From Punica granatum (taxonomy: Eukaryota > Streptophyta > Magnoliopsida > Myrtales > Lythraceae): a stretch of 64,000 bases of DNA. Positions 34,260 through 46,991 of the stretch are shown piece by piece; position 1 is the first letter of the stretch; the number at the start of each line of letters is the position of its first letter. Under the pieces are notes generated by a model, which saw only the letters and a program-made list of their open reading frames with translations, was not told the origin of the DNA and ran no database searches. The translations under genes were made by a program, and so were the position numbers. The stretch spans positions 18,140,274-18,204,273 of the forward strand of contig NC_045129.1 of assembly GCF_007655135.1 (NCBI RefSeq). Reading direction: 5' to 3'.

Positions 34260-36159
34260 CCACAATCAAATTGCGGTTTATATAATATGATTTCTTTATA
34301 ATATTACAAGGGGAGAAGCACAGGTAAAAATCCTTTACTTTGAACTTCCACTCACCTAATAAAATATTTTCTATTTTCTTTTATGAATTGAAGAAATCAT
34401 TATGCTTTCATACTAAAATCATGTCCACTTGTGACATACTTGAATTTTTTTTTTACTTTTCATTTACTTATGTTTTCTAATGTATAATATTGCAGATTTT
34501 GAGACATTATAATAGTTTATTACATGATAAAAGAATTAGGATCTGAGAAAGACACATGGACAATTGGAGTGAGATTGACAAGATGCCGTGAACACAAGAA
34601 CTAATAAAATCATTAGTCTTGACATGATTTTCCTTGATAATTGGTATTTTGGACTAATTATAATATTTGAAATACAAAACTTGATTATTTATTTAATTAT
34701 GATTATTTCTAATGAAATCGTGGTTATTTAATATATGCAAGTATAAGAAAGTCTCAGATAGATTTGTTCAAATCGTTACCTTATGAAGGAGATTTATACA
34801 CCGTCAAGAATTTCAAGATAACTACAAACAAGGAGATAATCTACTTCATATTAATTAATATCATCGTCGTCATCATCTTTATTATTACTATTATTATTAT
34901 TATTATTATTATTATAATCTTTGTTTAGGATTATTTTTTCGCACTAATTCAAAAAGATAATTTTTTTAGATATAGACTAAAATATTATTAAAGATATTAG
35001 TTTTGTTTATAGTTGAGTTTTAATAACATGTTCAAAACTCTTATACATGAATCTCTTTTTTTTTTTGTTTCTTTTACCACTAATTATACAGTAAAATATA
35101 TAGATTATATGTATATAGTCAAAGAGAATATATACAAGGGGATAAAATATACAATAGACTATATATATACATTACGCAATATATAGATTATCTACAACAT
35201 AATAAAGTTAAACGTAAATATAAAATAGATAACATATATTATATAATAATTTGTTGCCATTTACATTCAACTTAATATATCACACAACTGATAAAATAGA
35301 TAACATATGCATACACACAACTTCCTTATTCAATAAAAATCAATATATCCCTAATAACATATATATATATATATAGGAACATATACGCACAATCTTCATA
35401 TTAGAAATATATATATATATATATATCACATATTGAGACTTAGACTACTATTACCGATTAGATATATGTCGTATATATCATATATTGGAATTTAGAATAT
35501 TATCTTTCTAATAGATGTTAATTTGTTCAGTGCATTTATTATTTGCTTAGAACTATTATATTTGCATGAAAAAATTATTATATCATTTACTTTTAATATA
35601 TACCTTAATAGATTTCAAGATGGAACAATGATTTATCATATACTAAAAAAATTGGAAATGGAAAAAGTAACGAAATTATGAATTTTGATATGATTTGCCT
35701 TCATAAAAAGGTATACTTTGCGTGTTTGACTAAGTATATTATTTTGTTAATAAAATATAAATTATTACTAATTTATTGTTTATAATGAAATTAGGATTCA
35801 TTGATGCATGTAAGTATAAGAAAGTCTCAGATTGATTTGTTTCAGGCCTTATTTTTGCGAAGAAGCTTATACATAATTAATAATTTCAATATAATTACAC
35901 TCCTACCGAAATGTCATCTAGTTAATGTTGAAGCAAAGATATAATTTTTGCTTAGTCGATGTGAATGATTTTTGGTAATTTGTTGATATTATTAATATAT
36001 TTCATTCGATTTTAACTACATTTTACTTATGTAAATGTGTAAAATTATTTAAATTAGTTGCAAGTCATCAACTAGTTATCATTAATCTCCACTACCAAAA
36101 CAAGCCCTACACACTTCTGCTGCTGTCGGTAAAGAGGTAGAATAAGGTAACAGAGGGGG
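34260..36159. other. AT-rich intergenic DNA with a diverged direct duplication
   Basis: No gene seen. About 34,540-34,850 and 35,640-35,920 share order and words (the exact block AAGTATAAGAAAGTCTCAGAT occurs at both, at about 34,738 and 35,811). An ATT microsatellite sits at about 34,880-34,915 and TA tracts at about 35,360-35,380 and 35,408-35,425. Confidence 0.5.
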
Positions 36160-36314
36160 GTGATGATCTGTAGAAGAAAACTTGGTATTACTGCAGGCAT
36201 GGAGAGTAGACATACAATGGCGTGGCAGCTCCTTGGTATTGCAGCCATGGTGGTGCCTCTTCGATTGTCTGATTTAAGTCAGAATCTGAGCCCTTATAAC
36301 AGAAGCGTAAAACT
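36160..36314 (+). other. Short open frame next to the gypsy LTR, identity unknown
   Basis: A 64-codon frame (36,160-36,354) starts in unique sequence and runs into the 5' LTR. I do not recognise it. It is less AT-rich than the neighbouring DNA and could be a scrap of a gene interrupted by the retrotransposon. Confidence 0.2.
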
Positions 36315-37140
36315 TGTTGGGGCCCTATTGATCCCGTATATTGGAATTTTCTAAATGAGTAACCAAGTGTGGGTCGAAAATTGATGCAATTGGGTCTGGA
36401 CCCATTGTGAACTTGGGTTGAATGTTTTAAGCATTATTTGGAGGCCCAAATAAGAAGTCCACTTTGCATGCCCTTACGTGGGAGGATTTGCTGATCTGTT
36501 TATTTGGATAAGGGGAGACAATGGAGAGGACAAAATCATATTTTTCACATGTGAACTTGCATGCTCAAGGGATATAACAACATTTGCTGGAACTTGGGCC
36601 TCAAAAATCGGAAGCCAGCTGCCCACTAAGAGGTGACGTTGGAAGGTGGCAGTTCAAGTGCTTGAGGAGGAAGGAAAGTTCCCTCTGATGGAGCTAATGG
36701 AACACACACACTCAACCATCGACACGCATCAGACTCAGCCTAATTCTTCTGCAGCATTCTAGTTCTGGCATTTTCATTTTTCAGTCGTTTAGCTTTTATT
36801 AGTGGTTCCGACAAGCAATTATTTAATTTATCTATGTTCCGCCAAACAGTTTATCTATCTTTCTTATATTCTAACAAGCAACAATCCTTGAAAATACTCA
36901 TTGCTCTTAAATAAAGCTCGTTCGTTTTCATTTTCTATCAACTCGTTCTCTTGAATGCATTTAATTTCCTTTGCTTCATTTAAATTTTCACAAGAATTCT
37001 AAGTCCTTTTTGCATAGCAAGACATTGAACCAATCACTTTCGTTCAATTAGAAGTAAGATTTGCGCACAATTACTTTCGAGACTTGAGTCTCTAGCACGC
37101 CTGTAACACGTGACCCCGAGTCATGGATTTTTCATCAACA
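36315..37140 (+). repeat. 5' LTR of the gypsy element (826 bp)
   Basis: Begins TGTTGG and ends CAACA, nine bases before the putative primer-binding site. It matches 41,020-41,583 with scattered substitutions, for example 'ggaggcccaaataagaagtcc' in both. The divergence between the LTRs shows that the insertion is not recent. Confidence 0.7.
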
Positions 37141-37265
37141 GTAAATTTTTGGCATGCATTGGTGGGGACACGTTTTTGTGAAAATTTTCTAAAAAACTGC
37201 CTCCACGTCGTCGGACTACTGTTGCTAAAGAGGTCCCCGAAGCTGAATCCAGCATAGCCCCTAAC

Positions 37266-39482
37266 GTGGCCATTGAGAATCCGACGGTTGATTCCATTGT
37301 TCTGCTGTCTTGCTCACTTGAAAACATGGCTGATGACTCCAAGCAAAGGCATGAGGTCATGACACGGTCCTTGGACAGCATGGTCCCCGAGTTCTGGCAG
37401 GCCTTCGAAAGGATATCCCAGCATTTGGAGCGGACATCCGACAACACTACTCTAGCTCCTGCTACTCCTGAGGAAACACACACACAACCAAGTGATGCAC
37501 CCCCTGCTCGTCCAGCAAACGGGGAGAGGGGGGGCAGCAGCAGCCACCGGTTGCTCCGCAACCTCAGCCCATACAAAATCCAGCAGTTCAAATTCCGCCA
37601 ACCCCAGCTCAGGCAGCGGATCCACCAAGAAGTGCACCGACGAGAGAGTCAGCAAGAATTTTCCTGCTGGTGGGAACAGTCTCCCCAACGGTTACTAACC
37701 ACCGCCGCTCCGAAATCAAGTCCTGTCAAACCTCAACATCAGCGGAAGGCTCGAGGGACATGAATTTCCTCAGCTGGTGGACCGCAACCAATTACAAGAT
37801 GTCATCCAAGAGCTCTATGGACCTGGCCTGAGACCTTTAGGCCGTCCACTGCACCATAAGCCATATCCAAAGTGAATTGATAGAATCCATGACTTCCCTT
37901 GTGGCTTCAAGGTCCCAGAGTTCGCCACACTTAATGGAGATGATGGACATTCTACTGTGAACATGTAGCTCGATTAATGACTTTCTCAAATTGCGGCTTT
38001 TCCCGAGCTCTTTGATAGGTACCGCTTTCACTTGGTATACTAATCTTCCTGAGAATTCGGTCCAAACATAGCAACAGATGGAAGCACAGTTCCATACTCA
38101 ATTTTACAGGACTGAGCTCGAAGTCTTGTTGTTGGATTTATCTCCGCTTGTTCAAGAGCGGGGAGAAACTGCTGAGGCTTTTATTGCTAGATTTAAGAAA
38201 GCTCACCATTGTTGCTTTGTGGCACTTTCTGAAGCTCAATATGTTCAATGAGCACAAAATGGCCTCAACTACGAACTACGTAAGAAGTTCGAAGGAATAG
38301 ATTTTGGAGACTTTTTTGAGCTGTCCACCAAGGTAGCTCGCTATGATAACCTCCTTCATGAGGAGGCTCAGAAAAAACGATCCTCTAATATGGGAACGTA
38401 TTTTCATGAGGCCAATATGGATGTGGCGGTTGCGGAAATGGTTTCCATCAAACAAGTGACCTACCCATCATTAGTTAAGGTCGACTCGAAGCCGGAAAAC
38501 ATCAAACGGCATCCACATGAGTCGAATAAAAAGTATTCATTTAAATTTTCTAGACTTGTCGAGATTTTTGATTTCTTGTCGAAATCAGGCCATATCAAGC
38601 TGCCAGCTGGGCATCACATGCCGTCAACGGAAGAATTGAAGGGTCGTGAGTACTGCCACAACTCCTGGAGTCATGCTACAGTAGATTGTCTCATTTTTCG
38701 TAATATCGTACAAGAAAAGATTGAGAGAGGAATTTATCATTTTGGGGAAAGGACTATGCGAGTTGATGCTAATCCATTCTCCACACCTGCTGTTAATGCT
38801 AGCTTGGTCGATCTAAGGTCCTTGCTCCGATAGAAGCAAAGGACTAGAATTGATCTACAGCCACACATGGTATGATGTCCCTGAGAAATTCTAGCAAAAA
38901 GGACAATCCCGAGATAGTGGTAATAGTAGAACTTTGGCGGAAATCAATGAGGACGAGGTGATCGAGCAAGAAATATGCAGATCCGACAGAAAATATTCTT
39001 GTCGCGGTCAGTTCCGACAAGAAAGACAAAGGTCCATTTGAAGACTCAGCCATCGCATCAAATCCGTCACATGAGGCCTACCACCGCAAAATGTTCCCAT
39101 TATGCAGTGGCGCCGTGTCGAGCATCCAAAGTTTCCTCGACAGCTGACCAAGACCGAGAAGAGGCGGTTGCAAGATAAGAGACAGGCCTAAAGGCTAGTC
39201 CAGGAGGGCAAGAATGTGATGAAGTCACGCCAAAGACTTAATCCATCAAGAAAGAAGGTGGTCCAACAAGAACTTGTAAAGGAAGTCCTTCCACCACCCG
39301 GTCCGACAACAAACATGGTTAAGGATACTGTTCATTGGGATGACCTTATGCAAGAGTCGACACTTACAGCTTTGTCGGACCGGGAGTCGAATGAACTGAT
39401 CGTTGAACTCTTGAAGGATGAAGTTGAACTCCTCGAATCTCCCCATCCGGCAGGGAAGGTGATGCGGCAGAAGACCTGGTAA
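37266..39482 (+). pseudogene. Gag region of the gypsy element, broken
   Basis: The first frame (37,266-37,763) is an N-terminal gag part. A retrotransposon gag core follows in disrupted frames around 37,800-38,380, with FTWYTNLPENSVQTWQQMEA and LVQERGETAEAFIARFKKA visible. The next frame (38,390-38,833) holds the downstream section with HNSWSHATVDCLIFRNIVQ, a pattern typical of Tat-type gag. Further on, LTKTEKRRLQDKR and the frame 39,216-39,482 lead toward a protease position. Stops and frameshifts occur at about 37,763, 38,250, 38,832 and 39,147, so no intact polyprotein remains. Confidence 0.7.
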
Positions 39483-39892
39483 GTCGGTACTTGGAAAAAA
39501 ATAGGTTATGACGGCCCTATTTTGAAGGAAATGACATCTGGAGCAAAACTCACTGCTTTACAGTGATTTTTCGATATTTAAGGCAAATTTCATCATTTAG
39601 GGCCTCAAACAGGCAATTTATGTTAATTAGGGTGTTTTTGCAATTTTTGGAAAATTTAGTTCTTTTTATGCAATTTAGGTTTATTAATACCCTATTTAAA
39701 CTTTCTGTAAGCCCTAGGGCCGGGAGAATCGTCTTTTCATATTATCAATAAAATTCAAAGCTTTCGTGCTCTGTCCAATCTCGGATCGATTCTAGTTTGA
39801 TGCATCCTAGTTTGATACCTATTTCTTGGTATTCGTAGAATCAACAAGTATAGAAGGTCATAGTTCCGGTATTAGTGCACGAATCAACGGGG
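39483..39892 (+). repeat. LTR-like insertion inside the gypsy element
   Basis: This AT-rich stretch carries a TATA-like CCTATTTAAACTTT (about 39,690), 'gccctagggc' shortly after, and an AATAAA signal at 39,749-39,754. That order is expected in U3-R of an LTR. It interrupts the coding-like sequence, which has no stop problem of this kind on either side. I could not define ends or duplication, so solo-LTR status is tentative. Confidence 0.4.
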
Positions 39893-41019
39893 CTGTGACA
39901 GTTACTCGCGTTGTACGCTGCGTCAGAAGGGTCAGAAACCTAAGGTGAATGGTCATCCTATAGGAGGTCATCCAACAGCAAGTGATCTGACAGAAGGAGA
40001 TGGCAATCAAACACAAAACAGGCGGACGAAATGCGAAAGTGCGAAATCTACAGTAACAATTTTGCAGTTGTCATTGCTCCAAGAGTCGGGCACGATGATC
40101 TCCAACCTTATCCTAAACAAGGTCACAATCACTGATTTTATAAGCCATGGTCGAGGACGTGATTGGCTTTGTTCCGATAGTTTTGTCCCATCCTCACTTT
40201 ACCAACAGCTAATATTTTTCAATGGGGGCAAGAGCCAGATAGTCAGTGCTGAGATAAAACTTTTTGCCCTTGGTGACAGATCGGCTGGAGCAGTCCAACT
40301 GAAACTACAAACGAAAGGGAGCTCTCCTCCTTTCTCCATTCAAATGACTTCATCAAAGGAGATCCACCAGATTTGCTTGCCATTGGTGACTTCTTTCGGC
40401 CCCTGCTCAAGCTCCTAACAAGGCTGAAGATGGAAGCACCAATCATGGAAAAAGCACCATAACCCCTACTAGGGGATACAGAAGCAGCGGTCCGATAAAG
40501 TTAATTAGACAAATGGCCAATAGGAAAATTTGGCCTTATGTAGAAAATTTCTAACCAAGCTGCTAACAAAAGTGTGAATGGTCGATTGATAACTATATGC
40601 AATAAAGAGCAACTAAGATAATCGGCTAAGGGAAGAATTTCCTTTTCATTTTTTTTGCTCAGTAAAATAAAATTTGTGCACAGCACGAACTTCACAAGTT
40701 CGTACAATCAGTGCACGCTAGGGACAATTAATAGCCAATTTTGGTTTCACCGGGGATAAATACTAATTTAGTCCCCAAATCTAGAATGCATCTCAACATG
40801 GAGTCAATCCGTCTTATCGGCATATATTGGTGGAACAGAGGGATCAGTTCTTTTGGTGCTATGGGAAACCCGCAGATACTTCATAACCAATTGGTGACAA
40901 TTCATGGATTGAAGTCCTGATTGAAGTTTTGCTACCATGATGTACTATTTCGAGTCTGATACATACGTCTGTACCTCTAATTTCACAAAATCATTTGAGG
41001 CACTCATGCAAGGGGCAAT
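39893..41019 (+). other. Non-coding 3' interior of the gypsy element and polypurine tract
   Basis: Contains a 157-codon open frame (39,945-40,418) with no recognised domain, then non-coding DNA ending in the AAGGGGCAA polypurine tract at about 41,010-41,018. Confidence 0.45.
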
Positions 41020-41583
41020 TGTTGACACCATTTTTTCGGAATTTCCTAAATGAGTAACAAGTGCGGGCCGAAATTGATGCAACTGGGTCTGGACCGTTGT
41101 GAACTTGGGTTGAATGTTTTTAGCATTATTTGGAGGCCCAAATAAGAAGTCCACTTTGTAGTGCCTTACATGGGAGGATTTGCTAATCTGTTTATTTGGA
41201 TAAGGGGAGACGATGGAGAGGATAAAACCATAATTTTTACATGTGAACTTGCAGCTCAAGGGATATAACAGCCCTTGCAGGAATTTGGGCCTCAAGAGTA
41301 GGAAGCCAACTGTCCACTAAGAGGTGACGTTGGAAGGTGGCAGTTCAAGTGCATGGGGAGCAAGGAAAGTTCCCTCTATAAACAGAGGCTGATGGAGCTG
41401 ATGGAACACACACACTCAACTATTGACACACATCAGACTCAGCCTAATTCTTCAGCAGCGCTCTTGTTCTGGCATTTTCATTTTTCAGTCGTTTAGCTTT
41501 TATTAGTTGTTCTGACAAGCAGTTATTTCGTTTATTTGTGTTCCAGCAAACATTTTATCTATATTTCTTATGTTCTGACAACG
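41020..41583 (+). repeat. 3' LTR of the gypsy element, truncated
   Basis: Starts TGTTGACACC directly after the polypurine tract and matches the 5' LTR up to about 'ttctgacaa', then diverges abruptly. About 260 bp of the LTR are missing, so the right border of the element has been lost. Confidence 0.7.
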
Positions 41584-42594
41584 CATTGATGATTTTCGAA
41601 GAAACACCCAAATGTGAACAAACTGCCAGTATCATGGCTTGGCAACTCTAGGCCAGAGCTGCAGCAATGGCAGGGTTCCTCAGTCTCTCTTTTCTTTGAA
41701 CGAGAGGAAAGAACAAAGAAGAAGAGGAAGAAAAAAAGAAAATTCATTATGTATATGAATAAACGTGTTGTGTTTAATATTGTTTTGCTGCAAAAACCCA
41801 ACTGTACGTAAACCAAAATATCCCACGTAATGTTCCTCTTGATTCATCTACATATATAAGCTTCAGCTTCCCTGCCTTCTTTTTGTGAAAATAGAGGAAA
41901 AGGGTGCAATGGAAATGAGGATGTGTGGAGAAGGAAAATTTTCTGATCAGAACTCAGCTCCTTGTCTGTCATATCAGGAGCAATCAAACCGATTTGCTAA
42001 TTTTATAATTTAGTAGGACTAGAGATGTTAAAATTTAAACCAATTTTATATGGTTTTACATTTACCACGACATGACCATATTATTTGGGTTCTCACGCAC
42101 AATACCTCTATGTTTGAGGGCAGCAACCTCTTCATATCGACTGAGCAATTCCGGAAGGTGAAGTTTTTAACAGTAAGCCATGATGTATCAAGTTTCGAAT
42201 TAGGCGCTTTTCAATTGAGTTGGAAATGATCTAATTTAATTTTAATTGGCAACCTTCAGCCCTTTGTCACTTCCAACTCACAGTCACACAGTGCACACGC
42301 AGTTCGACTATAGTTTGTAAATATCAAAAGTTTTTGGCAACCTCAGTCGTATAAAATTGGTTTTAATTTTGACCACTGTAGTTTCATTTAATTAAAAAAA
42401 ATTGAGAAATTGGCTTGATCGGGAAAAAAAATGAAACAACAACGTCATTTCGTTTTTTAAAATTGAAACTTTTGATTTTTTTTTTAAGAAAATGAGCAAA
42501 CTACGTTATTTTAGATGTAATTTACCCTTAGCTGATATCATTAAAAAAAATAAAAACTCCAAGCCATTGGTTTTCTTTTTCTTCTTTTTTTTTC

Positions 42595-42643
<49 letters not shown>

Positions 42644-43500
42644 TCACAGCATGATATGAGAGCTTCATTTGAGAAACTTTAGCTCTTGGTAAAACATCGT
42701 TGCTAGCTCGAATCAATCCATTCGATAACCATTAGCTTCACAGTTAATCCACATTTCAATTCCAGTTCAATGAATTTTACTATATTTTATTTGTTTTCAT
42801 ATTCGATGTACTTTGATTATTCGATAACCCTTAGCTTCACCTTCATGGTTGATTGACCTTTCAATTCCAATTCAATGAATTTTACTATGTTTTATTTGTT
42901 TCCATATTCGATGTATTTTGATTATTCGTCCATATCATTTGTATGTATAATTACTATTTTGAAAAATTAAACAAATTCTCGATATTTTGAAATCTAGTGC
43001 TATTTTTCAAGTTCCATATACCAACTACTCTATCACTAAAGCAAAAATTCATAATTTTGCATCATTTTCCTGTTCATGATAATTTTTCAACAATTTAAAT
43101 GTCCCATTTTTCGCTGCATCAATGCATATTACGATATATATTCTTCTATACGAGGGTTATTTGAATTCCTCTTGACTAATCATTGCAACCCACAATAAAC
43201 TCCCTATAAACCCATGGGATAAGTCTTCTAGTCACACATGCTAATCATTGGATTCATATTACAGAATCTTTGACTCTCTCTATATATAATATCACATATG
43301 ATTATATGGCTAGATTACATATTAGTTTGATAATATATAGTTTCTTTCACAATTTGTTGTATTAATCGTCTATTGATAAATATATGATTTTTAACAAATA
43401 ATTTCTCTATATTTATATTGATTTATACATCATATATGTTCATTATTTAATTTTTGTTATGTGAAAATTGATAAAAATTTATAGACGAAACGCGTGGTTC
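41584..43500. other. AT-rich intergenic DNA with SINE-like and tandem repeats
   Basis: No gene seen. A SINE-like stretch (about 42,648-42,790) is related to 3,105-3,252. From about 42,722 to 42,929 a unit of about 100 bp starting 'cgataacc.ttagcttcac' is present twice in tandem. A TA microsatellite lies at about 42,594-42,641. Confidence 0.45.
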
Positions 43501-43849
43501 CCAACTAGTTTAAAAATAAAAATTGAAAAATATGGCGGGAAAAAAGGGAATTCGGAGCCCGGCGCGCGGAGGAAGAAGACGGGTATTTTGTTCGTTAAAA
43601 GCGCCGTTACCAGGCGACACGTAAATACCTCAGTGGTGGCGCGTGAAAGTCACGACTATTCCCCCGAGAGTATACCTCTTCCAGGGCGGGAGGCAGCTCC
43701 ATTTTGTATATGAAGATGATTTCCCTGCCACCCCTTCCCACCGCTATAACATACCCCAAACCCAAAACCCCTCTCCTCACCTCTCCCACTTCCTCTCGTC
43801 TCTGCAAAACGAAACCCTCTCTCTCTCTCTCTCTCTCTGAACTCTGAAA
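43501..43849 (+). promoter_or_regulatory. Proximal promoter and 5'UTR of the PABP gene
   Basis: GC content rises sharply from about 43,530 (GGAGCCCGGCGCGCGGAGG). A CT microsatellite (about 43,817-43,838) lies just before the start codon at 43,850, typical of plant leaders. There is no long A-rich tract of the kind used for autoregulation of animal PABP mRNAs. The transcription start is not visible. Confidence 0.45.
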
Positions 43850-46800
43850 ATGGCGGTGGAGGAGGGCGTTACGGCGAAACTGCGGCCAGAGCAGTTCAAC
43901 TCTCTTCATTTGCCGGCCAGGCCCTCGCTTTACGTCGGCGATCTTCACCCCTCCGTCACCAAGGCTGACCTCTTCGAGGCTTTCCGTGGAATGGGCCACA
44001 TTCTCTCCGTCCGTCTCTGCACGGACGCGCTTTCCGGCAGATCGCTCTGCTATGGCTACGTCAACTTCTTGACCCCCACCGAAGGTACCCCCTTCCTTCT
44101 CTTCCTCGCTCCCTCGAGATGTGGATCACCAGAACTCGTTCGAGTTATCTCTTGGACTTTTTAGGTCGACCATGCATAGTTCGGTGCCGGAGTTGCTTGG
44201 ATCCCGATTCTTCTGCCCTCTTTCTTCCTGAGTTTGTTCTTATTTAACCTACATCATCAGAGACGCTCATTCCTCTGTCCTGCCTCTGTTTTCTAATCTT
44301 TTCTTGGTCTCTTTTCTTCCTCTTCCATTAAGAAATCTGATTGTTGGATGATTTTTTGCCGTACTATTACTATCTTGATATTCTTCCCCCTTAGTTCGAT
44401 ACGTTTTCGCTGATTTTGTTTCTGGGTGACGTTGAAGCGCGGAATCCCATTTTTCTTCACAAATTGATCGCATCCACTTTGGAGGAATTGCAGATTTTTG
44501 CTTATTATTTGGTTTTTCTTGTGTATTAATGTTTTGCACATACCAATACAATCGAAAATAAAAAAGAATTGGAAGTGCACACCGCCTGTGTTAGTTGCTA
44601 TTGCGATGTTATTGCTCTGTAAGATCTCATTACCTTGTGCCTTAAACGTTTGGAACAGCTTCCATTGCCATGGATTGCCTCAACCATACAATTCTGAAGG
44701 GAAAACCTATGAGGATAATGTGGTCCCAGAGAAACCCCATTCAAAGAAAGACCGGAGTCGGAAACCTCTTTGTGAAGAACCTGGACCCTTCGATCAACAG
44801 TGCCCGTTTGCAGAGCCTTTTCTGCAAATTTGGGACAGTGCTTTCTTGCAAGGTGGCAGAAGACAATGGGAAGCGTAAGGGCTTTGGTTTCGTCCAGTTT
44901 GATTCAGAACATTCAGCCATGGCTGCTCTCAAGAGTCTCCATGATACCTTTGTGGAGGGGAAGAATTTGTATGTCTCCATTCCTTCATCTTTTTCAGATT
45001 TTAGTGATTAATTTGTCTGTTGAAATTGTTGCCAAGCATAGTAGCTAATAAAAAAGGCTGAGCTTATCCTGTAGAAGCATATATTTGCATGAGATTCGGA
45101 AAAGTCATGTAAAGTTGCCAACATATTCCATTTTCCAATTCTACACTCGGTTGGTATATGATTTGGCAGCTTTCTTTTAATTAATTGAGGCGATGTTTGA
45201 ATTCAAGAAGTGTTTAATTTATGGTGTCCCTGATTATCTTGTTCCAGATATGTCTGCAAGTTTGTTAGGAAAAGTGAGAGAATGGAGACTTATCAAAAAC
45301 CAACATTCACAAATCTGTATGTGAAGAACCTTGGGGAAGATATGACCGAGGACTGCCTTCAAGACAAGTTCTCAGAGTTTGGGAAGGTTTCAAATGTTGT
45401 CATCATGAAGAATGGTGAGGGGAAATCAAAAGAATTTGGCTTTGTCAACTTTGAGACTCCTGAAGCAGCAATGAAAGCTATGGAGGCCTTGAACGGTTCT
45501 TTACTGGGTAATTACTTCATATTCGCCATATTTGTTCTTATTTTTTGGCATGATATCGTGTATGATTGGCTCTTCTGACTAAGAAAGGTTGTTGATCAGG
45601 ATCCAAGACTTTATTTGTTGGGAGAGCTCAGAAGAAAGCTGAAAGAGAAGAGCTATTGAAAGATGCCCGCAGTGAGGTTGCAAGATATCGTGGCCGGAGG
45701 AATGCTTCTAACTTGTATGTGAAGAATCTTGATGCATCTGTTGATGACAGCATGTTAAAAGAACATTTCAGTTCGATTGGGACAATAACATCAGCAAGAG
45801 TGATGCGCAATCCTGATGGGTCAAGCAGAGGATTTGGCTTTGTATGTTACACCACTTCTGAAGAAGCAAGAAGGGCTCTGGTTGCTTTTAATGGTGAACA
45901 TTTCTGTCTATCCCAAGCCTTTTTCACCATGTGGGTGGGTATCTTTGTTTGGGATTTGTTTCCTGTGTTGAAGAAGAATTGATGAAAATGCTTTTGCCCT
46001 TTCAGGAATTACGTTCAGGGGAAAGCCTCTCTATGTTGCCATGGCCCAGCAGAAAGAGGAGCGCATCAGACTGCAAAACTCTTTTGGATTCTTCCCTCCA
46101 CAACTTCCCGGATCTTGTTACTGGAACTCCTCTGATTTTTATGCCCCACCCTTCCTCAATTACTCTGTTTTACCTCTTCCTCAGCCTCCCGTCCCGCAAT
46201 TGACCTTGTACCAACACTATGGAGCAAATACAAGCTTTCCTTTTGGTCCACTGAACAATAAGATGAACTACTCCACATATGTAAGGACTATTTTGGTTCT
46301 GCTTGATGATACTAAATAATTTTATAGGATTTTGATGGCTCAGTGTTTCTTTTACCATGTTCTAGCAGGTTCTGCAAGGGAAAATGCCAATGCATGATAA
46401 CAAGTTTATGGATTGGGCTTACAAGGGTCAGGTATGTTTTAGTACATTTAGTACATTTAACACTTACATTTATTATATTACCAAAAAGGAAGGTCTGCTT
46501 TTGTAAATTGGCATTCCTTTTGTGTGGACTTTCCTTCTGAACGTTTCAATTTTTAAGTTCTTGCTGCCCTGGCGTGGTGCCGATTTATGTTGCCTCTCTG
46601 ACTCTTTGCCTCTACAACAGTCTGCACCATGCTTGCCATCTAATTTGCACTCCGATTATCAAGATCGAGGTCTGCTTGCTGCTCAGAGGCTAAGCTTCGG
46701 GAAGAAAGGAAGCAAACAGTACAGACAAGCAGAAAGTGGCTCTGCAGGGTTGAGGAGTACAAGAAGCAGGAAGCCCAACAAAAACCTTGGGAATGCTTTC

Positions 46801-46991
46801 TATCCTCTAGTCGAGAATATGAAGGTACATGAACAACAAGAGTCTTTTCCTGCTCCAATTAGTTTTCTTTTTATCGTCGAATTGATGAATGTGAATCAGT
46901 CATTTTACATCATGTTTCTATTACTTTGTAGCCCGAGCATGACTGGACTGCCGTTAGAACTGACGGATGGGGATACAAGGAAGGTGATTGA
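43850..46991 (+). CDS. PAB: Polyadenylate-binding protein with four RRMs and a damaged MLLE domain
   Basis: Eight exons (43,850-44,084; 44,659-44,968; 45,248-45,507; 45,600-45,893; 46,006-46,280; 46,369-46,431; 46,621-46,824; 46,932-46,991), all GT-AG with consistent phases, give 566 aa. RRM1 has LYVGDL (27-32), RRM2 LFVKNL (115-120) and KGFGFVQF, RRM3 LYVKNL (205-210) and EFGFVNF, RRM4 LYVKNL (307-312) and RGFGFVCY. These are the hallmarks of cytoplasmic PABP, which binds mRNA poly(A) tails and acts in translation and stability. The linker (about 385-530) is short and not Gln/Met-rich. An MLLE start is visible at 534-547 (NLGNAFYPLVENMK). After the last intron the spliced frame keeps Pro-Glu-His and then stops within 16 codons, while the MLLE continuation lies in another frame up to 47,100. 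The short divergent linker suggests a specialised (perhaps reproductive) paralogue; that is inference. Confidence 0.85.

Larger units (their letters stand above)
36315..41583 (+). mobile_element. Ty3/gypsy (Tat-like) LTR retrotransposon derivative, no RT seen
   Basis: 5' LTR 36,315-37,140 (TGTTGG...CAACA). A primer-binding site follows at about 37,150-37,169 (TGGCATGCATTGGTGGGGAC), resembling the TGGCGCCGTTGCCGGGGA site of Tat/Athila-type elements. A gag-like region spans 37,266-39,480. A polypurine tract (AAGGGGCAA) precedes the 3' LTR at 41,020 (TGTTGACACC). The LTRs match closely over about 560 bp, but the 3' copy stops at about 41,583 and lacks the last 260 bp. I find no reverse transcriptase, RNase H or integrase motif. 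It is either a gag-only non-autonomous element or an internally deleted one. Confidence 0.75.

Noticed and set aside
39945..40418. 157-codon frame as a possible retroviral-type protease or RT
   Set aside because: I looked for Asp-Thr/Ser-Gly and the RT YxDD motif and saw neither.
43607..43999. 130-codon antisense frame over the PABP start
   Set aside because: Shadow of the GC-rich first PABP exon; no domain.
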